Assembly: GCF_000699445.3 (NCBI RefSeq)
Contig: NC_067200.1
Location: 13,725,256 to 13,789,255, forward strand
Origin: Schistosoma haematobium
Lineage: Eukaryota; Platyhelminthes; Trematoda; Strigeidida; Schistosomatidae
Direction: 5' to 3'
Length of the DNA: 64,000 nt
The notes below the pieces were generated by a model. That model was not told the DNA's origin, ran no database searches, and worked only from the letters and a program-made list of their open reading frames with translations. A program made the position numbers and the translations under genes. Positions 24,325 to 37,261 of the stretch are shown piece after piece (position 1 is the stretch's first letter; the number at the start of each line of letters is the position of its first letter).

Positions 24325-24405
24325 GAAATCATGAGTTAATTGAAGCTAGACCACCATGGAAAACCTGGAAGCACTGGACAGCCATTTCGTCCCAGTATGG
24401 GACAA
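24325..24405 (-). mobile_element. SINE-B 3'-end fragment
   Basis: Tail plus half of the ribozyme region, ending abruptly at CAGTATGGGAC. 23000-24320 holds only poly-A/T, (TTCA)-like and low-complexity sequence. Confidence 0.75.
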
Positions 24406-24569
24406 CAAAATTTATTGAATATAAAGTCTTGAATATCAATACCGAGTAAATACAAACTTTTAAAATGATTAACCTTTTCATAAGTGTATGTTTTTCCACT
24501 AAGTATCTGGTTAGTTATTGATATCAAACACATTGAATTGTTTGGATTTTGTTCACAGATCTGTTTAAA

Positions 24570-25190
24570 GATAAACTGTTGTTTTGGGTCCTGATAAACA
24601 TAATGAATGGTAACTTTGGGATCATTTTATAGACCAATACTAAACGTATATTTGCATTGTATAATTGTTAAGTAACTAAACTATTCATATTCATATTCCT
24701 CTTATTATGAGCTTTATTTCGACCTATGAACCATTATTATACGTTTTACCATTCTTGAATTATGCCCCTGTCTATTAGTCACTGCCTCACATATTCACAG
24801 CCACATTTGGACATATTTTGTACGAATGTTATTTTCTATTTTATGGTACGTTGTGGTCTATTTGATTGATATCTAAACCCAGTATGTTTGAAATATAAGG
24901 ATTCATTTTGCAGAGGCTGAGATTGGTGTTCCGAACTTAACTGGTTGGGCTAGGCAGAAGTAGGACCAATCAGGACCCTAGGCTGCTCGCACGTGTTATA
25001 AAGCAGTTAGAATTCTCATTTACAGTTGATGGTTAGGGTTAAAAATTAGATTTAGGATTTTCATCAAGAACTTACATCACCTATAATGCCAAAACTCTAT
25101 TTAGCCAAATGTATGGATGAATTTCGCCCCAAAATTTGTGACGCTTTATCTTATACGTGACTGGTTCATCCATAAATTATGGTCTCACCT
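24570..25190 (+). mobile_element. dispersed repeat E
   Basis: A repeat of unknown class whose first ~400 bp recur at 45233-45670 (+) and 61835-62260 (-), and whose later part recurs at 29331-29570 and 39296-39520 (shared block 'caaatgggtgaatgaatttc'). No ORF is seen. It could be a non-autonomous DNA element or an untranslated part of a retrotransposon. Confidence 0.6.
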
Positions 25191-25309
25191 TATTTTGGAT
25201 TTTAAAATAAATATAACTAATTTTTAATGACATGCAGAATAAATGCAAAGTTTATTAGTAAAAGGAATATGTGGATATTGTTTATTTCTATACTTCACAC
25301 CATGGATTG

Positions 25310-25590
25310 ATCTCACTCAGACGATAATTGAAAGGCAGGGAGTACTAAATAGTCATTCTGAGTTAGTGTGGCACTACTTGGTAGTACTCGAATACAGCTT
25401 CTTTGATGCTTGAACCCAGAATGATTAGTCTTTAGATTACTGTGTCGTGAGTCAAAAGTGAATACACTAAAGCCCAGTCAATTGGTAGCATTTCGTCTCT
25501 GAATGCTATTAGTGAGTCTTATAATACACGTAGTGAAGCTCCACTGACTGTTTGCACACTGATGGGGGAGTTACATCCTATAACAATAGA
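25310..25590. mobile_element. old SINE-B head-to-head relic
   Basis: Minus-strand blocks at 25310-25440 and plus-strand blocks to 25590 keep the order of SINE-B, at low similarity. Confidence 0.4.
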
Positions 25591-25834
25591 ACTGTTTAAA
25601 TTTTTTTTTGATTTTCAATGTTGTCTAACTGAGATATGTTGTGAAGTGAATTTAATTAACCATATCATCTAACTAGAGCAGATGTTGATATTCATTAACA
25701 TATTATTACCATAGTGATTAATATGATACTCACATTGTAGAGGGATTGATAGGGATGTTAGATAGTTGAAGATAGTAGGTACGAAAAAACGATTCATCTA
25801 GATTTCATTTTGGTAACGGATACCTAAAATCTTG

Positions 25835-26095
25835 GGATAAATTATGCTTCCTGGTAGATTTGATCTTACATCGGCCAGCTTTACACACAGAGACGCTGCC
25901 ATCGAGCTTCAGGTCACTGCCTGGACGGCCTGACGGTAGAGTCTCTGAAAATTAAACTGGATGATAGGGGATCGAACACTTCAGGAATTATCAGCTATTC
26001 AAAACCAGAGGTATACTTTGCTGAAGAATGCCAAATAGCATGAAAACCTAGGTCTTGGGCCTTTTGCTGTCTATCTCCAAACATTTAACTTGATT
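25835..26095. mobile_element. family C head-to-head pair
   Basis: A minus-strand tRNA-like part (25845-25925) faces a plus-strand unit (25926-26095) with a hammerhead-like segment at 26021-26053. There CTGAAGA is followed by a helix II in which the usual G-C closing pair is replaced by A-U (ATGC/GCAT), then GAAA and a GTC triplet. Confidence 0.6.
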
Positions 26096-26284
26096 TTGAG
26101 TCACACACACCTCATGAGAGTAAATTTTACTAACGTTAAACCGATGCTCAATCATTTTGTTAATTAAAGTCAATTTATTATAGGTTATAAAATTCTAGTA
26201 ACTTTAACTTCACAGTTTGAAAGCGGAAAGATAGTCTTTAATCATAATAATGAATTTTGTCACTTCAGTAGATGTTAATGTAGT

Positions 26285-26553
26285 GAATGAACACTCAGGC
26301 GGGAAAGACTTATTTGCTATTTGATGAGAAATTACAGTTTTTTCATAAAATATGAAAACAGTATATTGTATACATCATTTGCATATTATCCATCAGTTGT
26401 CTGTAACAAACCCCATCGTTCCTTCATTCTTGTTGTTATTACAGTTACTCTCTGTTTACATTCTTGTTATCTTCAATTTGACCTTCTCAACCTTCTACTG
26501 ACAGGCTGATGTTACATACTACTTATATCTGTCAATGTAAGTACCATACAGCA
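26285..26553 (-). mobile_element. solo LTR-A, minus strand
   Basis: Runs from the TTCACTACA-type end (26280s) to the palindromic 5' end ('tactacttatatctgtcaa'). Abuts a second LTR-A in opposite orientation. Confidence 0.75.
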
Positions 26554-26555
26554 TA

Positions 26556-26868
26556 GTACTGTGGTGTGGGCTATGTATATTCACATAAGTAGTACATAAC
26601 GATGGGCAGACACAGAATGTATTTCAGCAGGATATCGTGAAGGGACGAAAGGGGACGGAAAGTAATTGGTATAAAAATGCATGAACAATAAAATCTGAGA
26701 CGATGAACTGATATATGCTAAAGAAACAGTCAAGTTTAAGACAACTGATTGATATTTACAAATGAACTGTTTACTGTATGGTTCTCAGATTTTAGTGAGA
26801 CGTTCTGTAATTTTGTCCTCAAATACAACAGATTGTACCCACTCGTGTTCCTGTTCACTACGGTACCA
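26556..26868 (+). mobile_element. solo LTR-A, plus strand
   Basis: Starts TGTGGTGTGGGC and ends 'tgttcactacgg'. Head-to-head with the preceding copy. 26870-28140 shows only AT-rich sequence and short (GT)n near 27790. Confidence 0.75.
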
Positions 26869-28150
26869 CTAAGAATCATGAAACACTAAACAGTTGTTCT
26901 TTCACACTATGTCACCCATGTTGTGAACTGTAACAGCCCTAACCCTCTCGAAATACATCGTAAACCCTTTAACTGTATGTTTGGTCACTTCATTGATGCA
27001 CACTGATCAATAATATTAGTTGGAATTGATTTTTCTTTTTATATGTAACTGACCATAAACGATTTCTATTTTTCTGCAAAGAAAGAATTATAAACAATCC
27101 TATATTTACGTATAATATACAAATAAATACATACTGAAAGTAGATATTATTCTATTACTTTCGTAGAATGTTCATATTACACAAAGGTATAATCATTTCT
27201 TTAAAACTTATCAATCATTTTTTGCACAATAATCCAAGTATTTTTAGTCTACTATAGGTAGGTTTATATGTACATGCATAACTGACCAAGAACATTTAGA
27301 TATGTATATCCACCACATATTTCTATACGCATAGTTATTGTTTGTTGTGTACACTATGGAATGTTTCAACTAATATCAGTCAATCGGTTAATTAGTCAAT
27401 CAGTCAATTCCTTTCAACTCTATATGATTATTATTATTATTGTTATATTCTTTCTTCTTCGTAAACTCCTTTGATTGAATTTATCTTGTTTCGTTTGTTA
27501 AGAAAATAAAAACACTTATAAACTAACCAACACATTGTTATCCATATATGATGCTTTTTATTGGTATGGAGAGGATAAGGCTAGAGAATGGAAATATGAT
27601 TACATGTGCGAAAATATACTATACTAGCATAAATCCATGTGAACATAGTAACAAACATTTAGTAGTATTTCAGTAATATACATTCCTATATATCACTTCC
27701 TTTTTGTTTTATCTACAAAAACCTATTTCATTATTTTGATATGTGCTTATGTAAACAGTTTTTTGTGTGTACATAATGTACATGTGTAGGTGTATGTGTG
27801 TATGTGTGTTTGTTTGTGAGTATTCAACTAAGCGAACGATATTTGAAGATAAAATAGATATAATACTGAAAAGAACTTTCCAGTTCATTTAGTCCATGTT
27901 CCAGTGTTAATATTATTTCTTACATTTTTTTCTAAAAAAACATAACGGAAACAGTTTCCTTGTAAGAAAATTTGAAACTAACAAAACAATTTGATCGATT
28001 TACGAAATGATGATCAATTAAGAAATAAGAAATGATCAGCTAAAACTATAACTTGACATTTTATTGTAAAGTATATACTACTAAGTTAGTATAAAACATC
28101 ATGTATTATAATTGTTTAACTGATATAAAAAAATAGTTTGTAACTTATAC

Positions 28151-29128
28151 TGATGTGGTGCGTGCTACTTATATTGACATAAGTAGTATATGATGTTAGT
28201 CGTGAACAAAAGTTCTGGTGGCGGAGAGACAAGAGAACCGAACAGTAAAGAATGGAAACAGAATGCGATTTGTATAAAAAATACAAGAACAATGAAGTCT
28301 GAGTCATTTTGAGACAATTGATGGTCATTTTGCAAATTGAGCATTTACTATATGGTTGTTAGATTTTATTAACAAGTTCTGTAATTTTGTGTTAAATGCA
28401 TTCGATTGTCCCCACCCGTGTTCTGTTCACTACATTTGGTGTCGCGGCCACACAGAAGTGAGAGGGTGCTGTTCTGCAAACGCCGTTGGGGGGCCTGGGG
28501 CTGAGGCGCTAGTTTGGGCAGTCTGGTGCGGGGAGGTGGCGTCGAGTGGAGTGTTCTGGCAGGGCGGAGTTGGCTGTAGAGGGTGCTATCGATGGAGAGG
28601 AGCGGTGCGACGTGCGGCTGCTTGGCAGACATCGGATGTAGATGGCTCAACAGGCCGGTGGGGCATGGGTGTTAAGCTTCTCAGGTGCCTGGTGGATTTC
28701 GGATGTTGTTGCCCTGGCAGGTCGACGGAGCTATGGAGATCAGCACGCCGCAGACTCGACATTTTGACGGAAAGCGTGGCACAGACTGCAGAAACGAAGA
28801 AGGTGGTACGGCGAACATGAACCACCACAAGAACGACTGCTTTAAAGGGGGGACGAGTGTGGTGCGTGATACTCATATTGATATAAGTAGTATATGACAC
28901 GAGTCAGGAATGTAAAGTCTGGCAGCAGAAGATGGGGAAGATCAAGAAAGGAAGAGCTGGAATAGGAAGCAATTAGTATAGAAATGCAAGAACAATGAAG
29001 TTCGAGACAATTATTGAACATTTTGCAAATTAGGCATTATAGTATGGTTTTTCTATTTTACGAAGTAACTCTGTAATTTTGTGCTAAATATGATCCGGTT
29101 TTCCTCACCTGTGTTCTCCTTCACTGCA
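28151..29128 (+). mobile_element. TRIM-like LTR element (LTR - 423 bp - LTR)
   Basis: 5' LTR-A ends with TTCACTACA at 28434, and 3' LTR-A starts TGTGGTG at 28858. Just inside the 5' LTR lies TGGTGTCGCGGCC (28437), a primer-binding-site-like sequence whose tRNA I cannot name. Just before the 3' LTR is a purine run AAAGGGGGGACGAG. CTTATAC flanks both ends (28144-28150 and 29129-29135) as a perfect 7-bp direct repeat. The 423-bp interior is much more GC-rich than its surroundings and encodes nothing I recognise, so the element is non-autonomous. LTRs differ clearly from each other, so the insertion is old. Confidence 0.75.
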
Positions 29129-29330
29129 CTTATACTTACCCCCGATAAGAGACCTGTTTAAAACTGTATTTCTATTTATAATACTGGTTAGTTTGTAGTA
29201 TCAATTAGAAATGAACAGTTTCTAGGATTAAAAAAATGTTACTAAAGTGCCTTAAACAAAATGAAATATTTAAAAGATCTTACTGTTTTCAGTGAGAATA
29301 TAATTTATAGATGATCTTTGAGCGACGCCT

Positions 29331-29570
29331 TAAATGACTTTAAGAATATCTACCCAATTAAATGAGGGTTATAAAGCAGTTTTAAGAATAAAGATTATGA
29401 TTTACAATTGATGATCACGGTTAGGAATTAGGTTAATGGTTTTCATTACGAACTGACATGAGCTGTAATATATCAAAATAGTATTTAGACAAATGGGTGA
29501 ATGAATTTCGTGTTAAAATCTGAAACCTGTTATCGTAAATCTGATTGTTTCATTCTATAATCTTATTAGT
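29331..29570 (+). mobile_element. repeat E, later part
   Basis: Parallels 39296-39520 closely ('agggttataaagca', 'gatttacaattgatgat', 'caaatgggtgaatgaatttc'). Confidence 0.6.
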
Positions 29571-29868
29571 GATCCAACATTTTAACAAAAAGAAATTGAT
29601 GCATTTTTATGAACTGATTAGTGGTAAATGATTTACAATAACTTATCTAGTCACTGTTTTGAATGTTAATGATATGAACGAATTAGGCAGAAATTTGATA
29701 AATTAACAGTAAAATGAATACAATTTGGGTTTCTGATATACTTTGATGTCATTTCACTTAAGAGATCTCAAGTTCTGTTCTTTTCACCTTGATCCTTGTT
29801 TAAATTTGATTGGTTGTATCTGATTTGGTTTACTAATTGCATTATAAATCCCAAGGTCATGTCTTGCC

Positions 29869-29872
<4 letters not shown>

Positions 29873-29910
<38 letters not shown>
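29873..29910. repeat. (TA)n microsatellite
   Basis: About 18 TA units adjoining a SINE-B relic. Confidence 0.95.
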
Positions 29911-29914
<4 letters not shown>

Positions 29915-30080
29915 GGGGCCACTCAACGTTGCACCTTTACGATCTATCGCACGCAACTCGAACCCAACATCTTCGGTTTTGAACACGAACGCCTAACCTT
30001 TAGACTAATGAGTCAGCATTCAATGGTATTTGTTAACGTTTGTTGCCGGCTCAGTGATCTAGAGGTTGGGTGTTGGTGTA
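29915..30080. mobile_element. SINE-B relic pair
   Basis: A minus-strand tRNA-like block (GCAACTCGAACCCAACATC at about 29953) followed at 30040 by a plus-strand A-box block (GCCGGCTCAGTGATCTAGAG). Confidence 0.6.
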
Positions 30081-30684
30081 TTATCAAGTTTTAACAACTT
30101 ATACCTGTTTGGATCTGAATAGTGACTCACTATTGACAATAACGTATGCTTTTGATTTAAATACAGTCGTGATCGAGATTGAAAATATGAATTATTGGAA
30201 TTTAATCCAGTAATTTAAAAGTAAAAACTAGTCTTATTGATTCAAAATTGATTAGATTACGTTGGGATATTAGGGGATTCAAGATTTTTAAAGCATAATC
30301 TAGTTTCTATTGAACACTTATTTAATAATGATTACATTGCCCCAGGTAACTCCATAAATCCAAATGAAGTGAAACTTATACATCGTAAACACTTTAGAAA
30401 TCTATCAATTCAAGATTGAATTCTGTGTACAAAAGCATAATGTTCCATGTCTAATCTTACCATTGTCTTAACCTCTTTACAATCTTCCATGTTGAATAAT
30501 TGATCGTTATTACTATTTCATTATTACTTTTTAATTATTGATATTTCGATATTCTGTTCTTTATATTCACAATTATCTTTCCTCTACAAAAAGACATCTT
30601 AACAACTTTCATTAACCCATTAAATTATTAAATATCTTTCTTAATGTTTCTAAACAATGCACTAACATTTTTCAGTGTTTTTCA

Positions 30685-30850
30685 AGTTGAATTCATGGGT
30701 CGGTCTAAGCTGGAGCACGATTGAAAACCTAAAAGCACTGGTCGGTCATTTCGTCATAGTATGGGACTATTCATCAGTGTATATCTACGATTGCGCATGC
30801 AGGACTCCAAACTAGGACTAATACAATAATACAATCTCCACAAATCCCAA
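30685..30850 (-). mobile_element. SINE-B, degraded
   Basis: Tail, ribozyme remnant (GGTCGGTCATTTCGTCATAG) and part of the B-box side are visible. Further decayed fragments lie at 31125-31215 (SINE-B) and 31495-31560 (family C). Confidence 0.55.
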
Positions 30851-32349
30851 TATTTATTTTTCAAGTTGACAATTATCTTCCATCTGTAATCTATCTTTAG
30901 TTTAGTTAATTGGATAATTTTATAAGTACTTACACTTAATGCCGATTTTCAACATCTACCTATAGTCTTTCATTTTCATGTATCGCGTGATTTTACTTCA
31001 AGATTTTAACAGAGTCAAATCAATGTCTTATGGTAATAGGGATATCCATGTAATATATGGATTTTAAATTGCACCTAACTTCTGTGATACTTGAGTTTAT
31101 ATCACGTACTAATTTTACTAAAAAGAACTCATCGGAAACCAGGAAGAGCTAAACAACTATTTTGTTCTAATCTCCGGCTTCTTATCAAGATACATCGATG
31201 ACTCTTCCGACGACCGAACAAAGGACTGTTCTCTGGTCGTTCAAACAACAAAAAATCACTGTGAATAAAATTTTAGTGAAATTCTTCTTCATCAGCAGAT
31301 ATCACCTAGAAAATAATTAAAGGCTTATAAAACACGACATGCTTTCTCATCTTTATTCGAAACCTACTTGACACAATGCACTCACAGGATTCAGATCACG
31401 AAGTCAATTTCCACTAGTTTCCAACTAATGCTTTTAAAATTATTGCAACACTTTATTTGTCTAGTATTTCTTATCTCAAGAAGGATTGAAGTGTAAGGTG
31501 GTGGTTGGAAGTAGTCGACAGGAAGCTTTGTGGTACATTGTAACTTGATCAATAGGAATCCATCTGAACTAAGAAAGACTTGACATAAATGCCACTATTT
31601 ACTACCTAATGATCATTCAATTAAAAAAAAATCGAAGTAATCACAGAAAACCATTCAGCTAGACTATCTATAGAACTAATTGGATGGTAATCTTTATAAT
31701 CCATTATCAAAAAAAATACAGTTTCAATCCAACAATCCCGTATCAGTTCAGACGACTAGACAGCTTAATTTAAAGTTATGATGGCGATTATTATTAAGTA
31801 ATCGATTTATGTATTCTAGAAAAAAAACAGAAGGCGTGCAAATAAAAGAGGCTGTCCATTTTTAAAACTTAGCTTCCTTTTAAAGCTGATAATTGTTATT
31901 GTTATAAGACATCTATTTAAATTATGAATAGGAAAGCAGGACAAATAAAGGAGTTAGAAAAAAACTCAGATTAAAGATGAATGACGTTAACTACAACGGT
32001 GACAATAACAAACTATACGAGTAGCTTATACCTACTTATTATTCCATCACTTTTGTATACATTCACACTCAAACACATAAACGTACAAAAGCACAAATCC
32101 CTAATTTGAATTTAAATCACTACTGAGTATTACAACATAAGCTTACATGTATATTTTCTAAGCCCATACATGCCAAATGACGGGAACAGTAACAACTAAG
32201 TGGGGGGGGGCAGGTGATGGTGGTGGTGTGGTCATTAAGATACAGTTTAAAATACACGATAAAGTTGGAATTTTCATTTAATCTTTGTCCGATTGTAACA
32301 TTTCTCTTTTTCTATCTTTTTCTTTCTGAAGTTAAAGAATGCTTCTGTA

Positions 32350-32352
32350 AAA

Positions 32353-32386
<34 letters not shown>
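32350..32386. repeat. (TA)n microsatellite
   Basis: About 18 TA units. The rest of 31560-32830 is unassigned. Confidence 0.95.
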
Positions 32387-32389
<3 letters not shown>

Positions 32390-32834
32390 GACGTAGAAAT
32401 GGGTTTTGAGCCCAATTTTTTTCCTTACTTAGCTAATAATTTTTAAAAGAAAATCTTAGATGAAAAGAGAGTAGTAGAAAAAAGTTCACAGTCAAACAGG
32501 AAGGTTTTGTGTGGGTGGTTTGATCAACAACCAACAAATGATAATTTAATTGATGGTAATTAGTAAGAAATGGCATTTTTATATTATGTAAGCTGATGAA
32601 AACCAGTAGTGGTTAAGTATAAAATGATGTTTTCTTAAAGTTTATTTTGCAATCCAATGCGTTTTGGTAGAATATTTTGAAAATATGAAGATTTTGTGTT
32701 TTGACTATTTTAACAACAGTAAATCTCAACTAAATGTGTAAAGTCCCAACATCCCCAAAACTCTTGATATGAAGCAAAACTAAGCAAGAGATTTACATCG
32801 AAAAGCGACTGAAGCTAAAAATGTAAACTGTTGG

Positions 32835-32995
32835 GTGTTAGCGTAGTAGTTTAAAGGTTATAAATACCTCGTGCAATTTGGATATCGTGGATTCGATTCC
32901 ATGTGGGGGATTGAATAAACATTGTTGGAGTCGTCCTATATCAGGACTAATCAACTTTTCAGTGCATTCAGGCTTTTAATGGTTATCTTACTGAT
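32835..32995 (+). mobile_element. SINE-B, old plus copy
   Basis: A-box and B-box blocks (GTGGATTCGATTCCATG), a decayed ribozyme part and the 'cagtgcattcaggctttt' tail block. Confidence 0.5.
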
Positions 32996-33664
32996 ATAAG
33001 TTCGTAAAGTGAACTACAAGATTACATTTTTTTTCACCACTTCACAACATCACCATCTATTTGAAGTATTATGAATACCATCATTTAGGGAAATGTGAAT
33101 GTTCGCATGTAATCAATTTGATCTGCTTATGATCATTGTAAGAAAGTCTCCGGTTCTCTCTGGAGATGTTTCTAATGATCAAAGAATATTTAACAACAAC
33201 AAAAAAACGGTTTAATAGAACGACCCTTACAGCTAGATCATTTACCTAATCAATAATAAAAATGAAACGTAACTAACAAGGTTATTTAACGTTCATCATA
33301 TTTTGAAGAAAATTCTTTCTATGAATATCTGTCAACTGAAGAAATATCGTAGAGTAACGTATATCAAGCTTTTTGTGTGTTCGGTTATTATCAACTCAGT
33401 TCAATTATGGGATAGAATGGAAGTTCTTTTATAAAGAAAGAAGAATATATATATAATAGTTATAAATTATCATTGGAATTTATCAGGTTTGTATTGAAAG
33501 GTGTCTTTTATTTTCATAATGAATTTGTCTAGTTAAATAAAGAAAGATTTATAATTGAAATATGTTGCTAAGAGTTGTACAATCATTATGACCCTGTATG
33601 TAGTAATAAATCGGTTTTTTTAATCTTTTCAAAATATCTCAACTTTGTTTGTTAATGAATGATG

Positions 33665-33950
33665 AACGTGTCGCTCAATTTTGTGGATTAGTTGAAGTTA
33701 GACATTAACACCGTTGGATGCCGGCAGGCTCAGTGGTCAAGTGGTTAGGTGTCCGCTCTCGAGACTGATAGGTCCTGGGTTCGGATCTCGCACAGGGGGG
33801 GAATCGTGGATATGCACTGTTGAGGAGTCCCACAGTAAGACGAAACGACTGTCTAGTGCTTCCAAGTTTTGCATGGTGGTTTAGTTTTAATCGACTCATG
33901 ATCTCAACTATTAAAATTATTATAATATCCACAAAACCCCTTCTGATGTT
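33665..33950 (+). mobile_element. SINE-B, well preserved plus copy
   Basis: A box GGCTCAGTGGTCAAGTGG, B box GGGTTCGGATCTCGC, ribozyme and 3' tail are all present. The ribozyme has TTGAGGA instead of CTGAGGA (C3 changed to T), which should kill cleavage; the other blocks are kept. Confidence 0.8.
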
Positions 33951-34301
33951 AATGAATCAACAAGATATAAGTAGAATTTAATAATTCAACGATCTCCATG
34001 GAAACGGAGATTCTATATGATTATTGTGATATTTTTCTTGCCTGAAGTCGGGTACTTTTTTGTATTTGAAAAGTAATGTTTTTTGATTCTATATCTATTC
34101 AATGTCTCTTTTCTGTAAATATTTTTCTCGTATTCTGCAAATACCACAAAATAATTAAATAAAAATGAATGAAAATAATTAAGGTATTTATGAATCTTTT
34201 ATTGTCCTTACGGATATTTTCAATCAAACCTTCTACTGAAGTTACAAATTTCTGTATTATCTCAGGACACTCACAGACTATTTGTCAATAGTTTTATTCA
34301 T

Positions 34302-34582
34302 TATTGTGGTGAACAAGAACACTAGAGAGGAGAACCAAATATGTTTCAATATAAAACTACAGAATATCTTAGTAAAATCTGAGAACCATATAGTAAATAC
34401 TTCATTTGCAAAATGTCAGTCAATTACTTCAGACTTCGTTGGTCCTTCGTTTTCACATCAATCAATCTCCGTTCTCGTTCTTTTTCTTTCAATCTTCTTA
34501 ACCTTCTTATGCCAGACATTTCATTTCCAATTGACGATTTATACTACTTATATCTGTCGATACCAGTAGCACAACCCACACT
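34302..34582 (-). mobile_element. solo LTR-A, minus strand
   Basis: From 'ggtgaacaagaacactag' to 'agtagcacaacccacac', the usual LTR-A limits. Confidence 0.75.
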
Positions 34583-34734
34583 AACAGATAATCGATATTT
34601 AAACACTGCCCTAAATTATTTGACTAGATTTTTAAACTGACTTTTAATCACACCTGTTTGGTTCACCGATACAGTAAAGTTTAGTCTTTGAAAATTTTTC
34701 TGGATTACAACTAATTAACTAATAAGATTACTTC

Positions 34735-35030
34735 ATTGAAATCATCACCATTAAAAACATCGGAACACTGAACGGCTGTTTCGTCCAAGTATGGGACTGT
34801 TCAGTGGTACTCATCCACGATCTAGAGGTTTAAAGGTTATCTGTGTGCGCTTGAGACCGAAGATCGTGAGTTAGATTCGCGCGTGAGGGATCGTGGATCC
34901 TGATTGCTGAAGAGTTCCATACTAGAACGAAGCAGCCGTCCAGTACTTCAGGATTTTTAATGGTGGTTTAATGTTGATCGATTCATTATTTCAATGAAAT
35001 TCAACAATCTCCACAACCCCATACAGAAAG
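34735..35030. mobile_element. SINE-B head-to-head dimer
   Basis: 34735-34825 is the minus-strand tail and ribozyme; at about 34830 it flips into a plus-strand tRNA-like region, ribozyme (CTGAAGAGTTCC, ACGAAGC) and tail. Both ribozymes carry core or flank changes. Confidence 0.75.
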
Positions 35031-35409
35031 TCATATTTTTGTATTATATTTATTGTTTTCAATAAAATCATTAGTATTAATTTGATGCAAAGTCACAATA
35101 AAAAATACATAATAATTATGATCTCACACGGTACTTTTGAATATCATCCATTAAATAATACTTCATTATTATTACTAATGATCTAACATTCGACCTCGTA
35201 ACTCAATGACTGGTTTAAATCGTGTCAGAAAAGATAAATCTCGGTGTTTACTGAGATAAAGAAATAGATATGGAGATCATAATTGAAATATGAAATAGGG
35301 ATGAATAGAAATGCATCCAGCTATCAAATCAATGATGAGGAATATTTAATGGAACAATTATATTAGAAACTAGAGGATTCCGTGTTACATTAGTAGTAGT
35401 AGTAGTAGT

Positions 35410-35657
35410 GTGTGTGTGTTACTTATGTCGACAGATATAAGTAGTATACATCGTCAATCGGAAATGAAATGCACGGCATAAGAAGTTTAAGAAGATTGAA
35501 AGAAAAATAACGAGAACGGAGAGTGTTTTGTTTGAAAATGAAGGACCAACGAAGTCTGAAGTAATTGATTGACACTTTGCAAATGAAGTATCAACTACAT
35601 GGTCCTAAGATTTTACTAAGTAATTCTATAATATTGTATTGTGTTCTCGTTCACTAC
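35410..35657 (+). mobile_element. solo LTR-A, plus strand
   Basis: Starts in a TG-rich run at 35410, has the palindrome 'acttatgtcgacagatataag', and ends GTTCACTACA at 35657. Confidence 0.75.
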
Positions 35658-36009
35658 AATCATAGTTATTATATAATATACCCTTGTGGGCGAGGGTAAT
35701 TTTACATTGGTTTTCAGGAGAACCAGACACCATCCAGTCTTTCACGTGACAATCCAAACAGTACAGCTCAACCCAGTTCAACAGGAAAGCCAGACACCGT
35801 CCAGGCTTAAATTTTCTAAACCGAGCAATACAGCTCAATCTCGCTTCACAATGATAGTAATACTACTGAAAAGACTAAATGATAAAATGCTGTCCTCAGT
35901 TTTTATTAATTGACCTAAATATCGAACTAATAAAATTAGTCAACTAAATATCTATCTTCCTATTATCCTTATTATTAGATCAACACTTACTGAATCGTTC
36001 CCCTTCAGT

Positions 36010-36012
<3 letters not shown>

Positions 36013-36063
<51 letters not shown>
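36013..36063. repeat. (AT)n microsatellite
   Basis: About 25 AT units. 36064-37260 has no feature I can support. Confidence 0.95.
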
Positions 36064-36065
<2 letters not shown>

Positions 36066-37261
36066 CAGAATACGTAGTATTTAGGTACACATATATTTGT
36101 TTGGATGTAGTACTGTGGATATATGTTTCATATCTGAACGTATTTATGTAAATTATGATTAATTCCTTTAAATTTCTCATACTGATCTGTGACATCTTCA
36201 TTTTATTTAATCTTATATGTGTATGTGAGTGAGATATAGTCTCATTCCTTTTCTTTACTATTATTCTGCCTGTAAAACGTCTTTCATATTTGTAAAACAG
36301 TCTATTTGAATTACTACAATAACAAGTCATATTGTAGATATATTCATAATCCATTAAGCTTTTCCTAATAATTAGGTGGGAAAAAAGCACATATGGTTTT
36401 TAACTCTAAATAAATAAAAGAAAAATAGAAGAAGGATAGGAAGAGATTGAAACACTACAGAAGAATACAGACGGGTACTCACTCACTCACTCACTAGACA
36501 ACAATCAAATTATACTTAGAACTAACTGATCAGCTGATTAATTTTGATTAATCCTTATTGAAAGAAAAATAAAACAAATCAACAGCTGACAAACAAACGT
36601 TTACCTATTTACATATATTCATTTGCTTCAGGCTGTAAATTATATAATTCATAGTATTCAATGTATTCTACATATTTCTTATATTAATTGAACTTCATGG
36701 AAATGTGAATATATGAAGTCATCATACTGATACACAGTTGTTTGGGTCTTGTAAAAACATGGTGAAATTCATATCTTCTTCAGTTATTAAGTGTTGAGTT
36801 TTATCGAGGATGGTATTTCTTTTTGAAATTCCACTATAAATGACTAGTTTCTGGTCTCAGTCAGTATCAAGATGCAATGAATAATGGAAAACCATTGGAA
36901 CGATTTCTGTAGGACGATTTAATAGTAATGTTAGGTGACTACAGTCCATTGATAAGAAGTCGTCGATCCAAGTTGTATATTAATTTATATTTATGAAAAT
37001 TTATTATTTGAACTGTGTAAGGTGATTGTTTTAACCCCCACCCTCTAAGACTCAAACCAATTTTATGGTCAAAGGCGTTACTAGTTATATATGCATTGTT
37101 TTCTTTATTGTTAATTTTTCAGTAATAGAACTAGTTTTGTAATGGAATACACATGGCTTTTTAATGATTCTTCAGTTTATATATGTTCATTAAAAAAACT
37201 AAGCCAGGAGAGAAATATCTACACAAAATTCTTGGATTAATAATAATCAGAATGGGGATTT

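Noticed and set aside
28356..28900. Overlapping frames of 70-154 codons on both strands in the TRIM interior
   Set aside because: GC-rich sequence with few stops in several frames at once; no domain recognised and the frames run into the LTR.
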